Origin: Burkholderia latens
GTDB lineage: Bacteria; Pseudomonadota; Gammaproteobacteria; Burkholderiales; Burkholderiaceae
Length of the DNA: 64,000 nt
NCBI RefSeq assembly: GCF_001718795.1
Contig: NZ_CP013435.1
Coordinates: forward strand, 2,232,001-2,296,000
Direction: 5' to 3'
Both the position numbers and the translations under genes were made by a program. The notes beneath the pieces were generated by a model that was not told the origin of the DNA, did not search any database, and saw only the letters and a program-made list of their open reading frames with translations. Below, piece by piece: positions 36,031 to 46,167 of the stretch (its first letter is position 1; every line of letters starts with the position of its first letter).

Positions 36031-37425
36031 CTATCCTGCCCTCCCCACCCGCTCCGCCGTCGCGTCAAACGCGCGCTTCGCCTTGTCGACGATCTCGTCG
36101 ACCTCCGCCTCTCGGATCACCAACGGCGGCGACAGCAGCATCCGGTCGCCGGTCGCACGCATGATCAGGTTGCCGTTGAAGCAGAAGTCGCGGCAGATCG
36201 TGCCGATATCGACGCTCGCGTCGAATCGCTCGCGCCGCGCACGGTCACGCGCAAGCTGAACGCCCGCGACGAGCCCCGCTCCGACGATCTCGCCAACGAT
36301 CGGATGATCGCCCAGCGCATCGCGCAGGCGGCGCTGGAAATACGGCCCGATATCGCGCTTCACGCGCTCGACGATCCCTTCGTCGCGCAGCAGCTTGAGG
36401 TTCGCGACCGCGACCGCCGCCGCGACCGGGTGGCCCGAATACGTGAGGCCGTGATTGAATTCGCCATGCTCGATGATCGGCCGCGCGACGCGCTCGTGGA
36501 TGCCCACCGCGCCCATCGGCACGTAGCCGGACGTCAGGCCCTTGGCCATCGTGATCAGGTCCGGCTCGAAGCCGAAGTGCTGATGCGCGAACCATTCGCC
36601 GGTGCGGCCGAAGCCGCCGATCACTTCGTCGGCGACGAGCAGGATGTCGTACTTGCGGCGGATCCGCTGGATTTCCGGCCAGTACGTCGACGGCGGGAAG
36701 ATCACGCCGCCCGCGCCCTGGAACGGCTCGCCGATGAATGCGGCGACGTTCTCCGCGCCGAGCTCGAGAATCTTCGCTTCGAGCTGCTGCGCGCGCGCGA
36801 GACCGAATGCTTCGGGCGTGTCGCCAGGTTGCGCTTCGCCGAAGAAATACGGCTGATCGATATGCACGATGTGCTCGACCTTCGACGGCATCTGTTCGTG
36901 CATGTAGCCCATCCCGCCGAGCGTGCCGCCGGCGATCGTGGAGCCGTGATAACCGTTCCGGCGCGAGATCACATATTTCTTCTGCGGCTTGCCCTCGACG
37001 CGCCAGTACTGGTGCAAGAGTCGCAGCACCGTGTCGTTGCCTTCCGAGCCGCTGTTGCAATAGAAGAAGTGATTGAAGCCGGCGGGCGTCACTTCGGCGA
37101 GCATCGCGGACAGTTCGATGATCGGCGGATGCGTCGTCTTGAAGAACGTGTTGTAGAACGGCAGCTCCTGGATCTGCCGATACGCGGCGTCGGCCAGCTC
37201 CTTGCGGCCGTAGCCGACGTTCACGCACCAGAGCCCGGCCATCCCGTCGATGATCTTGTTGCCGTCCGAGTCCCACAGGTACACGCCGTCGGCCTTCACG
37301 ATCACGCGGCTGCCCGCGCGATTGAGCGCGCCCATGTCCGAGAACGGGTGGATGTGGTGCGCGGCGTCGAGCGCGCGGTATTCGGCGGTCGAGCGCCCGG
37401 CGACGGTGTCGTTTCGTTCGGTCAT
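36031..37425 (-). CDS. Class III aminotransferase, probably polyamine/omega-amino acid
   Basis: A 464-residue class III PLP aminotransferase. YCNSGSEGNDTVLRLLHQYW, ADEVIGGFGRTGEWFA and the lysine motif DLITMAKGLTSGYVPMGAV match the putrescine/beta-alanine-pyruvate aminotransferase group (SpuC-like). It transfers the terminal amino group of putrescine, cadaverine or a similar amine to pyruvate. It lies 28 bases after a gamma-glutamylamine synthetase-like gene and forms a block with it and a class I amidotransferase-like hydrolase. Substrate is inferred from the neighbours. Confidence 0.88.
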   Translation of the reverse strand: MTERNDTVAGRSTAEYRALDAAHHIHPFSDMGALNRAGSRVIVKADGVYLWDSDGNKIIDGMAGLWCVNVGYGRKELADAAYRQIQELPFYNTFFKTTHPPIIELSAMLAEVTPAGFNHFFYCNSGSEGNDTVLRLLHQYWRVEGKPQKKYVISRRNGYHGSTIAGGTLGGMGYMHEQMPSKVEHIVHIDQPYFFGEAQPGDTPEAFGLARAQQLEAKILELGAENVAAFIGEPFQGAGGVIFPPSTYWPEIQRIRRKYDILLVADEVIGGFGRTGEWFAHQHFGFEPDLITMAKGLTSGYVPMGAVGIHERVARPIIEHGEFNHGLTYSGHPVAAAVAVANLKLLRDEGIVERVKRDIGPYFQRRLRDALGDHPIVGEIVGAGLVAGVQLARDRARRERFDASVDIGTICRDFCFNGNLIMRATGDRMLLSPPLVIREAEVDEIVDKAKRAFDATAERVGRAG

Positions 37426-37453
37426 GTTGCCTCCGCTAGTCGGCGCCGCACGC

Positions 37454-38791
37454 TTACACGTGCAGCAGAAGATGGCGGCGTTCCCACGAGCTGATCACGC
37501 GGAAGAACGCTTCGTACTCCGTTTCCTTCAGCGCGAGGTACGCCTTCACGAACTTGTCGCCGAGAATGCCGGCGAGCGGCGTGCACGCGGCCATCAACGA
37601 GATCCCCTCCTCCAGGTTGCGCGGCAACTGGTACGGCAGATCGTAGCCGTCCGATGCGATTGGCTCGGTCGGCTCGAGCTGCTGCGTGAGACCGAGATAG
37701 CCGGCGGCGAGCGTCGCCGCGAACGCGAGATACGGGTTGCAGTCGACGCCCGGAATCCGGTTCTCGATGCGCCGCGCAACGGGCGCCGATTGCGGAATCC
37801 GGAAGCCGACGGTACGGTTGTCGTATCCCCACTGCACGTTGATCGGCGCGGCCATGAAGCGCGACAGCCGTCGATACGAGTTGATGTACGGCGCGAAAAT
37901 CGGCATCAGCGCGGGCGTGTACTTCTGCAAGCCGGCGAGATAGCTATGGAACATCGGCGACACGACGCCTCCCTCGTCGGCGAATAGATTGCGGCCCGTG
38001 CGCGCATCGGCGAGGCTCTGGTGGATGTGCATCGCCGAGCCCGGCTCGCCTTCCATCGGCTTGGCCATGAACGTCGCGTACATGTTGTGGCGCAGCGCGG
38101 CTTCGCGCACCGTGCGTTTGAACAGGAATACCTGATCGGCGAGCGACAGCGCGTCGCCGTGCACGAAATTGATCTCCATCTGCGCGGCGCCGACCTCATG
38201 GATCAGCGTCTCGATGTCGAGGCCCTGCATCTCGCAATATTCATAGATGTCCTCGAACAGCGGATCGAACTCATTGACGGCTTCGATCGAGTACGACTGG
38301 CGGCCGGTTTCCGCGCGGCCCGTGCGCCCGACGGGCGGACGCAACGGCAGGTCGGGATCGGCGTTCATGTCGACCAGATAGAACTCGAGCTCGGGCGCGA
38401 CCACCGGCTTCCAGCCCTTCGCGTGGTACAGGTCGAGCACGCGGCGCAGCACGTAGCGTGGCGAAATCTCGACCGGCGAGCCGTCGAAATGCACGCAATC
38501 GTGGATCACCTGCGCAGTCGGATCGACGGCCCACGGAATCAGGCAGATCGTCGAAGGATCGGGCACGCAGACCATGTCGGGATCGGTCACACCGGTCAGC
38601 GTGCCGTCCTCCGGATAATCGCCGGTGACGGTCTGCACCATCACGGCCTGCGGCAAGCGCATCGATTCCCCGGACTCGAACTTGTTGCGCGGAATGATCT
38701 TGCCGCGCGCGATGCCGGCCATGTCGGGAATGATCGCCTCGACTTCGGTGATGCGGTGCTGACGCAGGAATTCACTCAGTTCGGGTTGCAT
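37454..38791 (-). CDS. puuA: Glutamine synthetase family protein (gamma-glutamylpolyamine synthetase-like)
   Basis: A 445-residue GS-fold ligase of the PuuA/SpuI/GlnA4 type. MAGIARGKIIPRNKF, AQMEINFVHGDA, MHIHQSLAD and NRTVGFRIP (the last three lining the metal and substrate sites) mark the GS core. The adenylylation loop NLYDLPPEE of true GlnA is missing; the corresponding loop reads DGYDLPYQLP. Shorter than GlnA by about 25 residues, which also fits. It should glutamylate an amine (putrescine in E. coli). puuD-like follows its 5' side at 11 bases. Confidence 0.85.
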   Translation of the reverse strand: MQPELSEFLRQHRITEVEAIIPDMAGIARGKIIPRNKFESGESMRLPQAVMVQTVTGDYPEDGTLTGVTDPDMVCVPDPSTICLIPWAVDPTAQVIHDCVHFDGSPVEISPRYVLRRVLDLYHAKGWKPVVAPELEFYLVDMNADPDLPLRPPVGRTGRAETGRQSYSIEAVNEFDPLFEDIYEYCEMQGLDIETLIHEVGAAQMEINFVHGDALSLADQVFLFKRTVREAALRHNMYATFMAKPMEGEPGSAMHIHQSLADARTGRNLFADEGGVVSPMFHSYLAGLQKYTPALMPIFAPYINSYRRLSRFMAAPINVQWGYDNRTVGFRIPQSAPVARRIENRIPGVDCNPYLAFAATLAAGYLGLTQQLEPTEPIASDGYDLPYQLPRNLEEGISLMAACTPLAGILGDKFVKAYLALKETEYEAFFRVISSWERRHLLLHV

Positions 38792-38802
38792 GATCGGCCT
38801 CG

Positions 38803-39615
38803 TTAGTCGATGTCGATGTCGGATGCGGCCGGCGACGGCATGGCGCCGCCGGCCGCATGAAGGCGATGCGTCATTCGCGCGCGGCACGCCGCGCCGAATG
38901 CCGCGAAGATGTCGCGCGACAGCGGCTGTTCCGCATGGCGCCATTCGGGATGCCATTGCACGCCGAGTGCGAATGCGCGCGCGCCGCGCACGCTGACGGC
39001 TTCGATGAGCCCGTCTGGCGCGCACGCCTCGACGGCGAGCCCCGCGCCGAGCCGCGCGAGCCCCTGGTCGTGCAGCGAATTGACCATCGCGTCGCGCGCA
39101 CCGTGCGCGACCCGCTGCAGCAGGCCGCCGGCCGTAAATTGCACGCGGTGCGCGGGGCCGTACTGCCGCTCGAGCGGATCGCCTTCGCGTTCGCGATGAT
39201 CGGCGAAACCCGGGCTCGCATGGAGTCGCTGATGAAGGGTGCCGCCATACGCGACGTTCAACTCCTGCATTCCGCGGCAGATCGCGAGCACGGGCACGCC
39301 CGCGTCGATCGCCGCGCGAATCAGCGGCAGCGCGGTCGCGTCGCGTGCGGGATCGTGCAGCGTGTCAGGCGCACTCGCCGCGCCGCCATAGCGATGCGGT
39401 TCGACGTTCGAATAGCTGCCGGTCAGCAGCAGCCCGTCGACCGCTGCAACGATCGCATCGACCGGCTGGCGTACACCGAGCGCGGGCAGCACGAACGCGA
39501 GCGTGCCGGCGCCGTCGACCAGCGCGACCAGATACTTCTCCGCTGCCGTGTGGTTCGGATGCGCGCCGCGCACGATGCGGTCGGCGGTGACGGCTACGAT
39601 CGGGCGCGGGCGCAT
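38803..39615 (-). CDS. puuD: Gamma-glutamyl-gamma-aminobutyrate hydrolase-like (peptidase C26)
   Basis: A 270-residue class I glutamine amidotransferase-like hydrolase. IVAVTADRIV starts the domain, the nucleophile is the cysteine in LAICRGMQELNVAYGG and the catalytic histidine is in VQWHPEW. In the puu pathway PuuD releases GABA from gamma-glutamyl-GABA. It is the first gene of the puuD-puuA-aminotransferase block. The start at 39615 fits the family N-terminus; the longer reading adds 22 residues of poor quality. Confidence 0.85.
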   Translation of the reverse strand: MRPRPIVAVTADRIVRGAHPNHTAAEKYLVALVDGAGTLAFVLPALGVRQPVDAIVAAVDGLLLTGSYSNVEPHRYGGAASAPDTLHDPARDATALPLIRAAIDAGVPVLAICRGMQELNVAYGGTLHQRLHASPGFADHREREGDPLERQYGPAHRVQFTAGGLLQRVAHGARDAMVNSLHDQGLARLGAGLAVEACAPDGLIEAVSVRGARAFALGVQWHPEWRHAEQPLSRDIFAAFGAACRARMTHRLHAAGGAMPSPAASDIDID

Positions 39616-40216
39616 GATCGCCTCCGGAGTGAGTGCGCGCCGCACGCATGCGCGCGATACAACGAGTACGCTCGCCGGCACGGCGCGCGTATATGCATGG
39701 CCATGCTGCGAGAACGAAGCGGCAGCCGGCCGGACGATCCGATGTGAATACGGGAAAGGACGCTAGGGCAACAACGAAGCGCTGCCGTCGCACTGCACCG
39801 CGCTGAACACGTGCGCGGTCACGAGGTTGAAGCGGCGCAGGCCGCGGTGGAACACAGCGAAGAAACGGGGCTCGCGTATGAGGGCGGCGCGCGTGCCGCG
39901 ATCAGCATGCCGGATCGGCCCGGCCTGAGGCGGCGCGCCCGCCGACGGACTTCGGGTCCGGCGTATCGAAGGGCTGGCGGCTTTCACGATCGTACTCGAC
40001 TGACTGATGAAGGCAGAACACGTGTCGCGATGAAGCTGAGGCGGCAATGCCGCGCGGCGACACGTCGGCAAGGGGTCTCGCAGCGGATTCCGGCGCAGCG
40101 CAGTGCTGATTGGCGCCGTCGCGGCCGGTGCGCGCGTGACGACTTCCTGACATTCAGCTTATATCAACTAAAAATTGCGTCAAATTTTCGGGTATCGATC
40201 GCGGTATCGATCGGAC
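39616..40216. other. Non-coding gap between puuD and the hut operon end
   Basis: About 600 bases without a convincing gene. Possible ORFs here are Arg/Ala/Pro-rich and resemble no family. AT content rises at 40150-40215, where a direct repeat GTATCGATCG occurs twice (40191-40200 and 40204-40213). On the minus strand TTGACG and TATAAG appear in this patch but are only 14 bases apart, so a promoter for the puu block here is possible but weak. Confidence 0.5.
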
Positions 40217-40255
40217 AAAAAAAACGGCATCGCCCGGCCGGGTCGATGCCGTTTT
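40217..40255 (-). terminator. Terminator at the end of the hut operon
   Basis: The stem ACGGCATCG / CGATGCCGT with a GC-rich loop is followed on the minus strand by eight Ts. It lies 85 bases after the hutG stop. Confidence 0.9.
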
Positions 40256-40340
40256 GTGCGCTGCGTCGGCGTGCACGGCGGTTGCCGGCGCACCGCCGCG
40301 CGATGCCGAGCCGCGCCGCCGCATGCCACGCAGCGACGGC

Positions 40341-41138
40341 TCAGCGATGCGCGAGCGCGGTTTCGACCAGCGTCTGCAACAGCGGCACGATGCGGGCAGC
40401 GCGCGCTTCGTCGTACGCATACGGACGCGTCTCTTCCATGTACGTGATCTGCGACAGTTCGAGTTGCACGGCCTCGACACCGGTGGCGGGCACGCCGTAA
40501 TGACGCGTGATGTAGCCGCCCTTGAAGCGCCCGTTCGCGACGGCCGTATAGCCGCCGTGCGCAGTCACGCACGCGGCCAGCGCCTCGGCGAGGCCGGGCC
40601 GCGCACTCGCGCCGCTCGACGTGCCGAAGTTGAAGTCCGGCAGGCGCCCGTCGAAGAAGCGCGGCACGTGCGAGCGGATCGAATGCGCTTCCCACACGAG
40701 CACGCGGCCATGCTCGCGCTTGAGCCGCGCGATTTCTGCCTGCAACGCGGCGTGATACGGCCGCCAGTAGCGGTCGCGACGGCGCATGATCTCGTCGTTG
40801 TCGGGCAGCGTATTCGCCGGATACAGCGGCGCCTTGTCGAACGTGTCGATCGGCACGAGCCCGGTCGTGTCCTGCCCCGGATACAGGTTCTCGTTGTCGG
40901 GCGGACGGTTCAGGTCGACCGCGTAACGCGCGTGCGACGGCACGAGGATCGACGCGCCGAGCGTGGCTGCGAACCCGTACAGCCGTTCGAGATGCCAGTC
41001 GCAATCGTCGACGAAGCGTGCCTCGGGCGTCATCGTTGCAGCGATGTCGTCGGGGATATAGGTGCCTGCGTGCGGAATCGAGATCAGCAGCGGCAGCGTG
41101 CCCTGCTTCAGCGTTAATACAGCCGGTTGTTCAGTCAT
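40341..41138 (-). CDS. hutG: N-formylglutamate amidohydrolase (hut pathway)
   Basis: A 265-residue FGase-family enzyme that hydrolyses N-formylglutamate to glutamate and formate, the last step of the five-step histidine pathway. LLISIPHAGTYIPDDIAATM, DCDWHLERLYG and SHARYAVDLNRPPDNENLY carry the metal-binding residues of the family. It follows hutF by 59 bases and is the last gene of hutHCUDIFG. Confidence 0.93.
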   Translation of the reverse strand: MTEQPAVLTLKQGTLPLLISIPHAGTYIPDDIAATMTPEARFVDDCDWHLERLYGFAATLGASILVPSHARYAVDLNRPPDNENLYPGQDTTGLVPIDTFDKAPLYPANTLPDNDEIMRRRDRYWRPYHAALQAEIARLKREHGRVLVWEAHSIRSHVPRFFDGRLPDFNFGTSSGASARPGLAEALAACVTAHGGYTAVANGRFKGGYITRHYGVPATGVEAVQLELSQITYMEETRPYAYDEARAARIVPLLQTLVETALAHR

Positions 41139-41197
41139 GTCGCATCACCGTAAAAGTCTGCCGGCGCAGGTGGACCGCATGCGCCGCGAGCCGCGCG

Positions 41198-42574
41198 TCA
41201 GCGCAGCAGTTGCGCCAGCGCGGCGCGGTAATCGGCATACGCCGCGGTTTCGTCGCGATGACGGCGACCGCTCACGACGCGCTCGCCGCCGGTGTAGACG
41301 TCGAGCACCGGCGTGTCGCCGTGCTCGGCGAACACCGCGCCGGACAGCCACGCTTCGCTGCCGTGCTCCGCGATCGCCGGATGATCGGGATCGAGCACGA
41401 TCCAGTCGGCGCGACAACCTTCGCGCAGCGCGCCGATGCGCCGGCCGCTCGCCTGTGCACCGCCCGCGAGCGATGCGTCGAACAGGCGATCCGCGACGTG
41501 CGGCTGCGTGTCGCTCGCGAGCACGTTGCGCGCCCGGTGCACGAGCCGCTGCCCGTATTCGAGCAGACGCAGTTCCGAGCGCCAGTCGACCGATGCGTGG
41601 CTGTCCGAGCCGACGCCGATCACGCCGCCCTGCGCGAGATAGTCGACCGCAGGAAACACGCCGTCGCCGAGGTTCGCTTCGGTCGTCAGGCACAGGCCGG
41701 CCACCGCGCGGCGCTTCGCGAGCGCCGCCGTTTCGGCCGCGTCGACGTGCGTCGCGTGTACGAGGCACCAGCGCGCATCGACGTCGAAACGATCGAGCAG
41801 CCATTGCACCGGGCGCGCACCGTATGCGCGCACGCAATCGTCGACTTCAGCCGTCTGTTCGGCGATATGGATGTGTACCGGTGCGTCGTCCGGCAATCCT
41901 TCGAGCAGCACGCGCAGCCCGTTTTCGGACACCGCGCGCAGCGAGTGCGGCGCGACGCCGTAACGCAACGCGCCGTGCTCGGGCGCGACGCGACGCATCG
42001 CGTCGAGCAGTTCGAGCAAGCCGTCCGGCGTGTTGATGAAGCGGCGCTGATCGTCGCGCGGCGGCTTGTTGCCGAAGCCGGCGAACTGGTACGACACCGG
42101 CAGCATCGTGATGCCGATGCCGGCCAGGCGCGCCGCGTCGATCACGCGCGTGCCGAGCTCCGCGATCTGCGGATAGCGGGAGCCGTCCTGCGCGTGATGC
42201 ACGTAGTGGAACTCGCACACCGACGTATAGCCGCACTTCAGCATCTCGACGTACAGCCAGCGCGCGATCGCCGCGAGCGCGTCGGGCGTGATCTTCAGCG
42301 CGAAGCGGTACATCAGGTCGCGCCAGCTCCAGAAGCTGTCGGCGGGATTCGCGCGGTATTCGGTGAGCCCCGCCATCGCGCGCTGGAATGCGTGCGAATG
42401 CAGGTTCGGCATGCCCGGCAGCACGGGCCCGGCCGCGTGCGCGACGCCGGCCGGCGCATCGGTGTCGGGCGTCACGTCGGTCAGCGTGCCGGTCGCGTCC
42501 CAGCGCAGCAGCACGTTGCGGCGCCAGCCGTCGGGCAGGTAGGCATGGTCCGCGAACAGCGTCATTTCGGTCAT
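41198..42574 (-). CDS. hutF: Formimidoylglutamate deiminase
   Basis: A 458-residue amidohydrolase that converts N-formimidoylglutamate to N-formylglutamate and ammonia. The metal-binding LHSHAFQRAMAGLTEYR, the HIHIAEQTAEVDDC strand (metal His and catalytic residues) and VGSDSHASVDWRSELRLLEYGQRL are the HutF signatures. Its presence with hutG shows that the organism uses the formylglutamate branch, not the one-step formiminoglutamase. The start at 42574 (MTEMTLFADHAYLP) was chosen; a second ATG nine bases later is possible. Confidence 0.94.
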   Translation of the reverse strand: MTEMTLFADHAYLPDGWRRNVLLRWDATGTLTDVTPDTDAPAGVAHAAGPVLPGMPNLHSHAFQRAMAGLTEYRANPADSFWSWRDLMYRFALKITPDALAAIARWLYVEMLKCGYTSVCEFHYVHHAQDGSRYPQIAELGTRVIDAARLAGIGITMLPVSYQFAGFGNKPPRDDQRRFINTPDGLLELLDAMRRVAPEHGALRYGVAPHSLRAVSENGLRVLLEGLPDDAPVHIHIAEQTAEVDDCVRAYGARPVQWLLDRFDVDARWCLVHATHVDAAETAALAKRRAVAGLCLTTEANLGDGVFPAVDYLAQGGVIGVGSDSHASVDWRSELRLLEYGQRLVHRARNVLASDTQPHVADRLFDASLAGGAQASGRRIGALREGCRADWIVLDPDHPAIAEHGSEAWLSGAVFAEHGDTPVLDVYTGGERVVSGRRHRDETAAYADYRAALAQLLR

Positions 42575-42597
42575 GGTGAGTATCGTCTCTTGCAAGG

Positions 42598-43821
42598 CTA
42601 GCCGTTCATCCGTCGAAACACCGTCGAACCGCCGCGTACGACCTGCTCGCACAGCGGCCGGCCGATCCAGTACGCGAGCTCCGACAGCGAGCCGACCGAC
42701 CAGACCGCGAAATCGGCCTGGCGGCCGGCCTCCAGCACGCCGTGCCGATCGGCGCGCCCGAGCGCCGCCGCCGCATGGCGCGTGACGCCTTGCAACACCT
42801 CGGGCACGGTCAGCCGGAACAGCGTGCAGCCCATGTTCATCGTCAACAGCAGCGATTCGAGCGGCGACGTGCCCGGATTGTGATCGGTCGCGAGCGCGAT
42901 CGGCACGCCGTGCTTGCGCAGCAGGTCGATCGGCGGCAGTTGCGTTTCGCGAATGAAGTAGTACGCGCCGGGCAGCAGCACGGCGACCGTGCCGGCCGCC
43001 TTCATCGCTTCGATGCCGGCTTCGTCGAGAAATTCGAGGTGATCGGCCGACAGCGCGCGATAACGCGCGGCAAGCGCGGTGCCGCCCGCGTTCGACAATT
43101 GCTCCGCGTGCAGCTTCACCGGCAGGCCGCGCCGCGTTGCGGCGTCGAACACGCGCTCGGTCTGCGCGAGCGAGAAGCCGATGCGTTCGCAGAATACGTC
43201 GACCGCGTCGACGAGGCCTTCGTCGGCCAGCGCCGGCAGCATCCGGTCGCACACTTCGGTGATGTATTCGTCGGCGCGGCCCGCGTATTCGGGCGGAAGC
43301 GCGTGTGCGCCGAGGAACGTCGTGTAGACGGTGACCGGAAAGCGCTCGCCCAGCTGGCGCGCAACGCGCAGCATCTTGCGCTCGCTCGCGAGGTCGAGCC
43401 CGTATCCGGACTTGATCTCGATCGCGGTCACGCCTTCGGCGAGCAGCGGCTGCAGGCGCGCGGCGGCCTGCACGAACAGCGTCGTCTCGTCGGCCGCGCG
43501 CGTCGCGCGCACCGTCGACACGATCCCGCCGCCCTGCCGCGCGATCTCCTCGTAGCTGACGCCGGCGAGGCGCTGCGCGAACTCGTCTGCGCGCGTGCCG
43601 CCGTACACGAGGTGCGTATGGCAGTCGACGAGGCCCGGCGTCACCCACGCGCCGTGCAGGTCTTCCCGGCGCCAATGCGCATAACCGTGCGGCAGCGCGG
43701 AAAACGCGCCGAGCCAGACGATCGCGCCGGTTTCGTCGACGGCGATCGCCGCATCGTCGATCGTTTCGTCGGGATGGCCGTGCGGACACAGCCTCAGGTG
43801 ATGCCAGACAGTCGGTTTCAT
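42598..43821 (-). CDS. hutI: Imidazolonepropionase
   Basis: A 407-residue amidohydrolase that opens the imidazolone ring to give formimidoylglutamate. [17 protein letters not shown], the [10 protein letters not shown] segment and [15 protein letters not shown] are characteristic. The start at 43821 ([12 protein letters not shown]) lies four bases from the hutD stop, so it is part of the same transcript. Confidence 0.95.
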   Translation of the reverse strand: MKPTVWHHLRLCPHGHPDETIDDAAIAVDETGAIVWLGAFSALPHGYAHWRREDLHGAWVTPGLVDCHTHLVYGGTRADEFAQRLAGVSYEEIARQGGGIVSTVRATRAADETTLFVQAAARLQPLLAEGVTAIEIKSGYGLDLASERKMLRVARQLGERFPVTVYTTFLGAHALPPEYAGRADEYITEVCDRMLPALADEGLVDAVDVFCERIGFSLAQTERVFDAATRRGLPVKLHAEQLSNAGGTALAARYRALSADHLEFLDEAGIEAMKAAGTVAVLLPGAYYFIRETQLPPIDLLRKHGVPIALATDHNPGTSPLESLLLTMNMGCTLFRLTVPEVLQGVTRHAAAALGRADRHGVLEAGRQADFAVWSVGSLSELAYWIGRPLCEQVVRGGSTVFRRMNG

Positions 43822-43825
43822 GCGT

Positions 43826-44437
43826 TCAGTCCCGTTCGCCGACGGCGAGCGACACGGCGAGCAGCGCACCGCCTCCGCTCACGACGACGTCAAACGCACG
43901 CTGCAGCCCGTCGAGCCGCAGCGTGTCCATTTCTTGCAATGCATGGTGCGCGCCGTCGATCCCGACGCCGACCGCACCGGCCGCGCAGAACAGCAGCACG
44001 GTGTCGGCGGGTCCGACGCGATGCGTGCCCTCGGGCCACACGTCGAGCGTGCCTCGGGCGGCCGAGCGGCGCGTCATCAGGTTGAAGTCGCGTGTCGCGC
44101 CGTCGTGCAGCGTCGCATCAACCGCGGTTTCGCCCGCGAAGTCCGCGCGCGCAAGCGGCGTATCGAGCACGTGGCGCACGCCGCCCGCTTCCGCGAGCGT
44201 CATGCCCGTGCCGGACAGCAGCACGAGGGTGCGGTCGACGCCGTCGAACCGCGAGAACGGCCCGGCCGCGGCGACGTCCGCGACGCTCACGCGCCATGCG
44301 AATGCGTCGAGCGCGGCGCCGACGGGAAACGCGCCGATTTCGCGCGTCACGCCGCCGCCGTTCTTCCACGGCGACGCAACGAGATCCGCCGCGCGGATCA
44401 TCGTTGCGTGCAGCGGCGCCTGGTCGAGCGCCGTCAT
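43826..44437 (-). CDS. hutD: HutD family protein
   Basis: A 203-residue cupin-like protein of the HutD/Ves family. [20 protein letters not shown] and [21 protein letters not shown] match the family. Its role in histidine use is not biochemical but thought to set an upper limit on pathway activity, from work in Pseudomonas (literature knowledge). It sits 2 bases after hutU and 4 before hutI. Confidence 0.9.
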   Translation of the reverse strand: MTALDQAPLHATMIRAADLVASPWKNGGGVTREIGAFPVGAALDAFAWRVSVADVAAAGPFSRFDGVDRTLVLLSGTGMTLAEAGGVRHVLDTPLARADFAGETAVDATLHDGATRDFNLMTRRSAARGTLDVWPEGTHRVGPADTVLLFCAAGAVGVGIDGAHHALQEMDTLRLDGLQRAFDVVVSGGGALLAVSLAVGERD

Positions 44438-44439
44438 GC

Positions 44440-46128
44440 TCAGCGGCCGAGCATCGGCAGCTTCAGGCCGGCTTCGCGGGCCGTCTGCTGCGCGAGTTCG
44501 TAGCCGGCATCCGCGTGGCGCATCACGCCCGTCGCCGGGTCGTTCAGCAGCACGCGGCCGAGACGCTCGTGCGCGTCGGCGGTGCCGTCGGCGACGATCA
44601 CGACGCCCGAGTGCTGCGAGAAGCCCATCCCGACGCCGCCGCCATGGTGCAGCGACACCCACGATGCGCCGCCTGCGGTGTTCAGCAGCGCGTTGAGCAA
44701 CGGCCAGTCGCTGACGGCGTCCGAGCCGTCCTTCATCGATTCCGTCTCGCGGTTCGGGCTCGCGACCGAACCGGTGTCGAGGTGGTCGCGGCCGATCACG
44801 ATCGGCGCCTTCAGTTCGCCGTTCTTCACCATCTCGTTGAACGCCTGGCCGAGGCGGTAGCGGTCCTTCACGCCGACCCAGCAGATCCGTGCCGGCAGGC
44901 CCTGGAACGCGATGCGCTCGCGTGCCATGTCGAGCCAGTTGTGCAGGTGCGGATCGTCCGGGATCAGCTCCTTCACCTTCTGGTCGGTCTTGTAGATGTC
45001 TTCCGGATCGCCGGACAGCGCGACCCAGCGGAACGGGCCCTTGCCTTCGCAGAACAGCGGGCGGATGTAGGCCGGCACGAAACCCGGGAAGTCGAACGCG
45101 TTCTCGACGCCCATTTCCAGCGCCATCTGGCGGATGTTGTTGCCATAGTCGAGCGTGGCCGCGCCGCGTTCCTGCAGCGTCAACATCGCCCGCACCTGCA
45201 CGGCCATCGACTGCTTCGCCACCTTTACGATGCTTTGCGGATCCACCTTCTGCGCCTCGCGCCATTGCGCAACGGTCCAGCCCTGCGGCAGGTAGCCGTT
45301 GATCGGATCGTGCGCGCTCGTCTGGTCGGTCACGCAGTCCGGCGTGATACCGCGTTGCACGAGTTCCGCGAACACGTCGGCCGCGTTGCCGAGCAGGCCG
45401 ACCGACACCGGCTTGCCGGTACGCTTCGCTTCGTCGATCATGCCGAGCGCTTCGTCGAGCGTCGTCGCCTTCTTGTCGACGTAACGCGTCTTCAGGCGGA
45501 AGTCGATGCGCGTCTCGTCGCATTCGACCGCGATCATCGAGAAGCCGGCCATCGTCGCCGCGAGCGGCTGCGCGCCGCCCATCCCGCCGAGGCCGCCCGT
45601 CAGGATCCAGCGGCCCGACGGATCGCCGTTGAAGTGCTGGTTCGCGACCGAGAAGAACGTTTCATAGGTGCCCTGCACGATCCCCTGGCTGCCGATGTAG
45701 ATCCAGCTGCCGGCCGTCATCTGGCCGTACATCATCAGGCCTTTGCGGTCGAGCTCGTGGAAGTGATCCCAGGTGGCCCAGTGCGGCACGAGGTTCGAGT
45801 TCGCGAGCAGCACGCGCGGCGCATCCTTGTGCGTGCGGAACACCCCGACCGGCTTGCCCGACTGGATCAACAGCGTTTCGTTTTCCTCGAGATCCTTCAG
45901 CGACGCGAGGATCTGGTCGTAGCATTCCCAGTTGCGCGCCGCGCGGCCGATGCCGCCGTACACGACGAGCGCGTGCGGATGCTCGGCAACTTCCGGATCC
46001 AGGTTGTTCTGGATCATCCGGTAGGCCGCTTCGGCCAGCCAGGTCTTGCAGACCTTCTCGCTGCCGCGCGGCGCGCGAATCGTACGCGTCGGATCGAGAC
46101 GGGGATCGATGTGTTTCGGATGGTTCAT
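44440..46128 (-). CDS. hutU: Urocanate hydratase
   Basis: A 562-residue NAD-dependent urocanase, the second step of histidine breakdown. [18 protein letters not shown] is the NAD-binding glycine cluster, [14 protein letters not shown] lies near the active site, and the C-terminal [15 protein letters not shown] is strongly conserved. Length matches the family (about 555-560). The gap to hutC is 39 bases. Confidence 0.97.
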   Translation of the reverse strand: MNHPKHIDPRLDPTRTIRAPRGSEKVCKTWLAEAAYRMIQNNLDPEVAEHPHALVVYGGIGRAARNWECYDQILASLKDLEENETLLIQSGKPVGVFRTHKDAPRVLLANSNLVPHWATWDHFHELDRKGLMMYGQMTAGSWIYIGSQGIVQGTYETFFSVANQHFNGDPSGRWILTGGLGGMGGAQPLAATMAGFSMIAVECDETRIDFRLKTRYVDKKATTLDEALGMIDEAKRTGKPVSVGLLGNAADVFAELVQRGITPDCVTDQTSAHDPINGYLPQGWTVAQWREAQKVDPQSIVKVAKQSMAVQVRAMLTLQERGAATLDYGNNIRQMALEMGVENAFDFPGFVPAYIRPLFCEGKGPFRWVALSGDPEDIYKTDQKVKELIPDDPHLHNWLDMARERIAFQGLPARICWVGVKDRYRLGQAFNEMVKNGELKAPIVIGRDHLDTGSVASPNRETESMKDGSDAVSDWPLLNALLNTAGGASWVSLHHGGGVGMGFSQHSGVVIVADGTADAHERLGRVLLNDPATGVMRHADAGYELAQQTAREAGLKLPMLGR

Positions 46129-46167
46129 GACGACTGCTCCCGAAGGAAAATAAATATCAACAAGGAA

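Noticed and set aside
39763..40071. 102-codon minus-strand ORF between puuD and hutG
   Set aside because: No ribosome-binding site, no motif, and composition of non-coding DNA.
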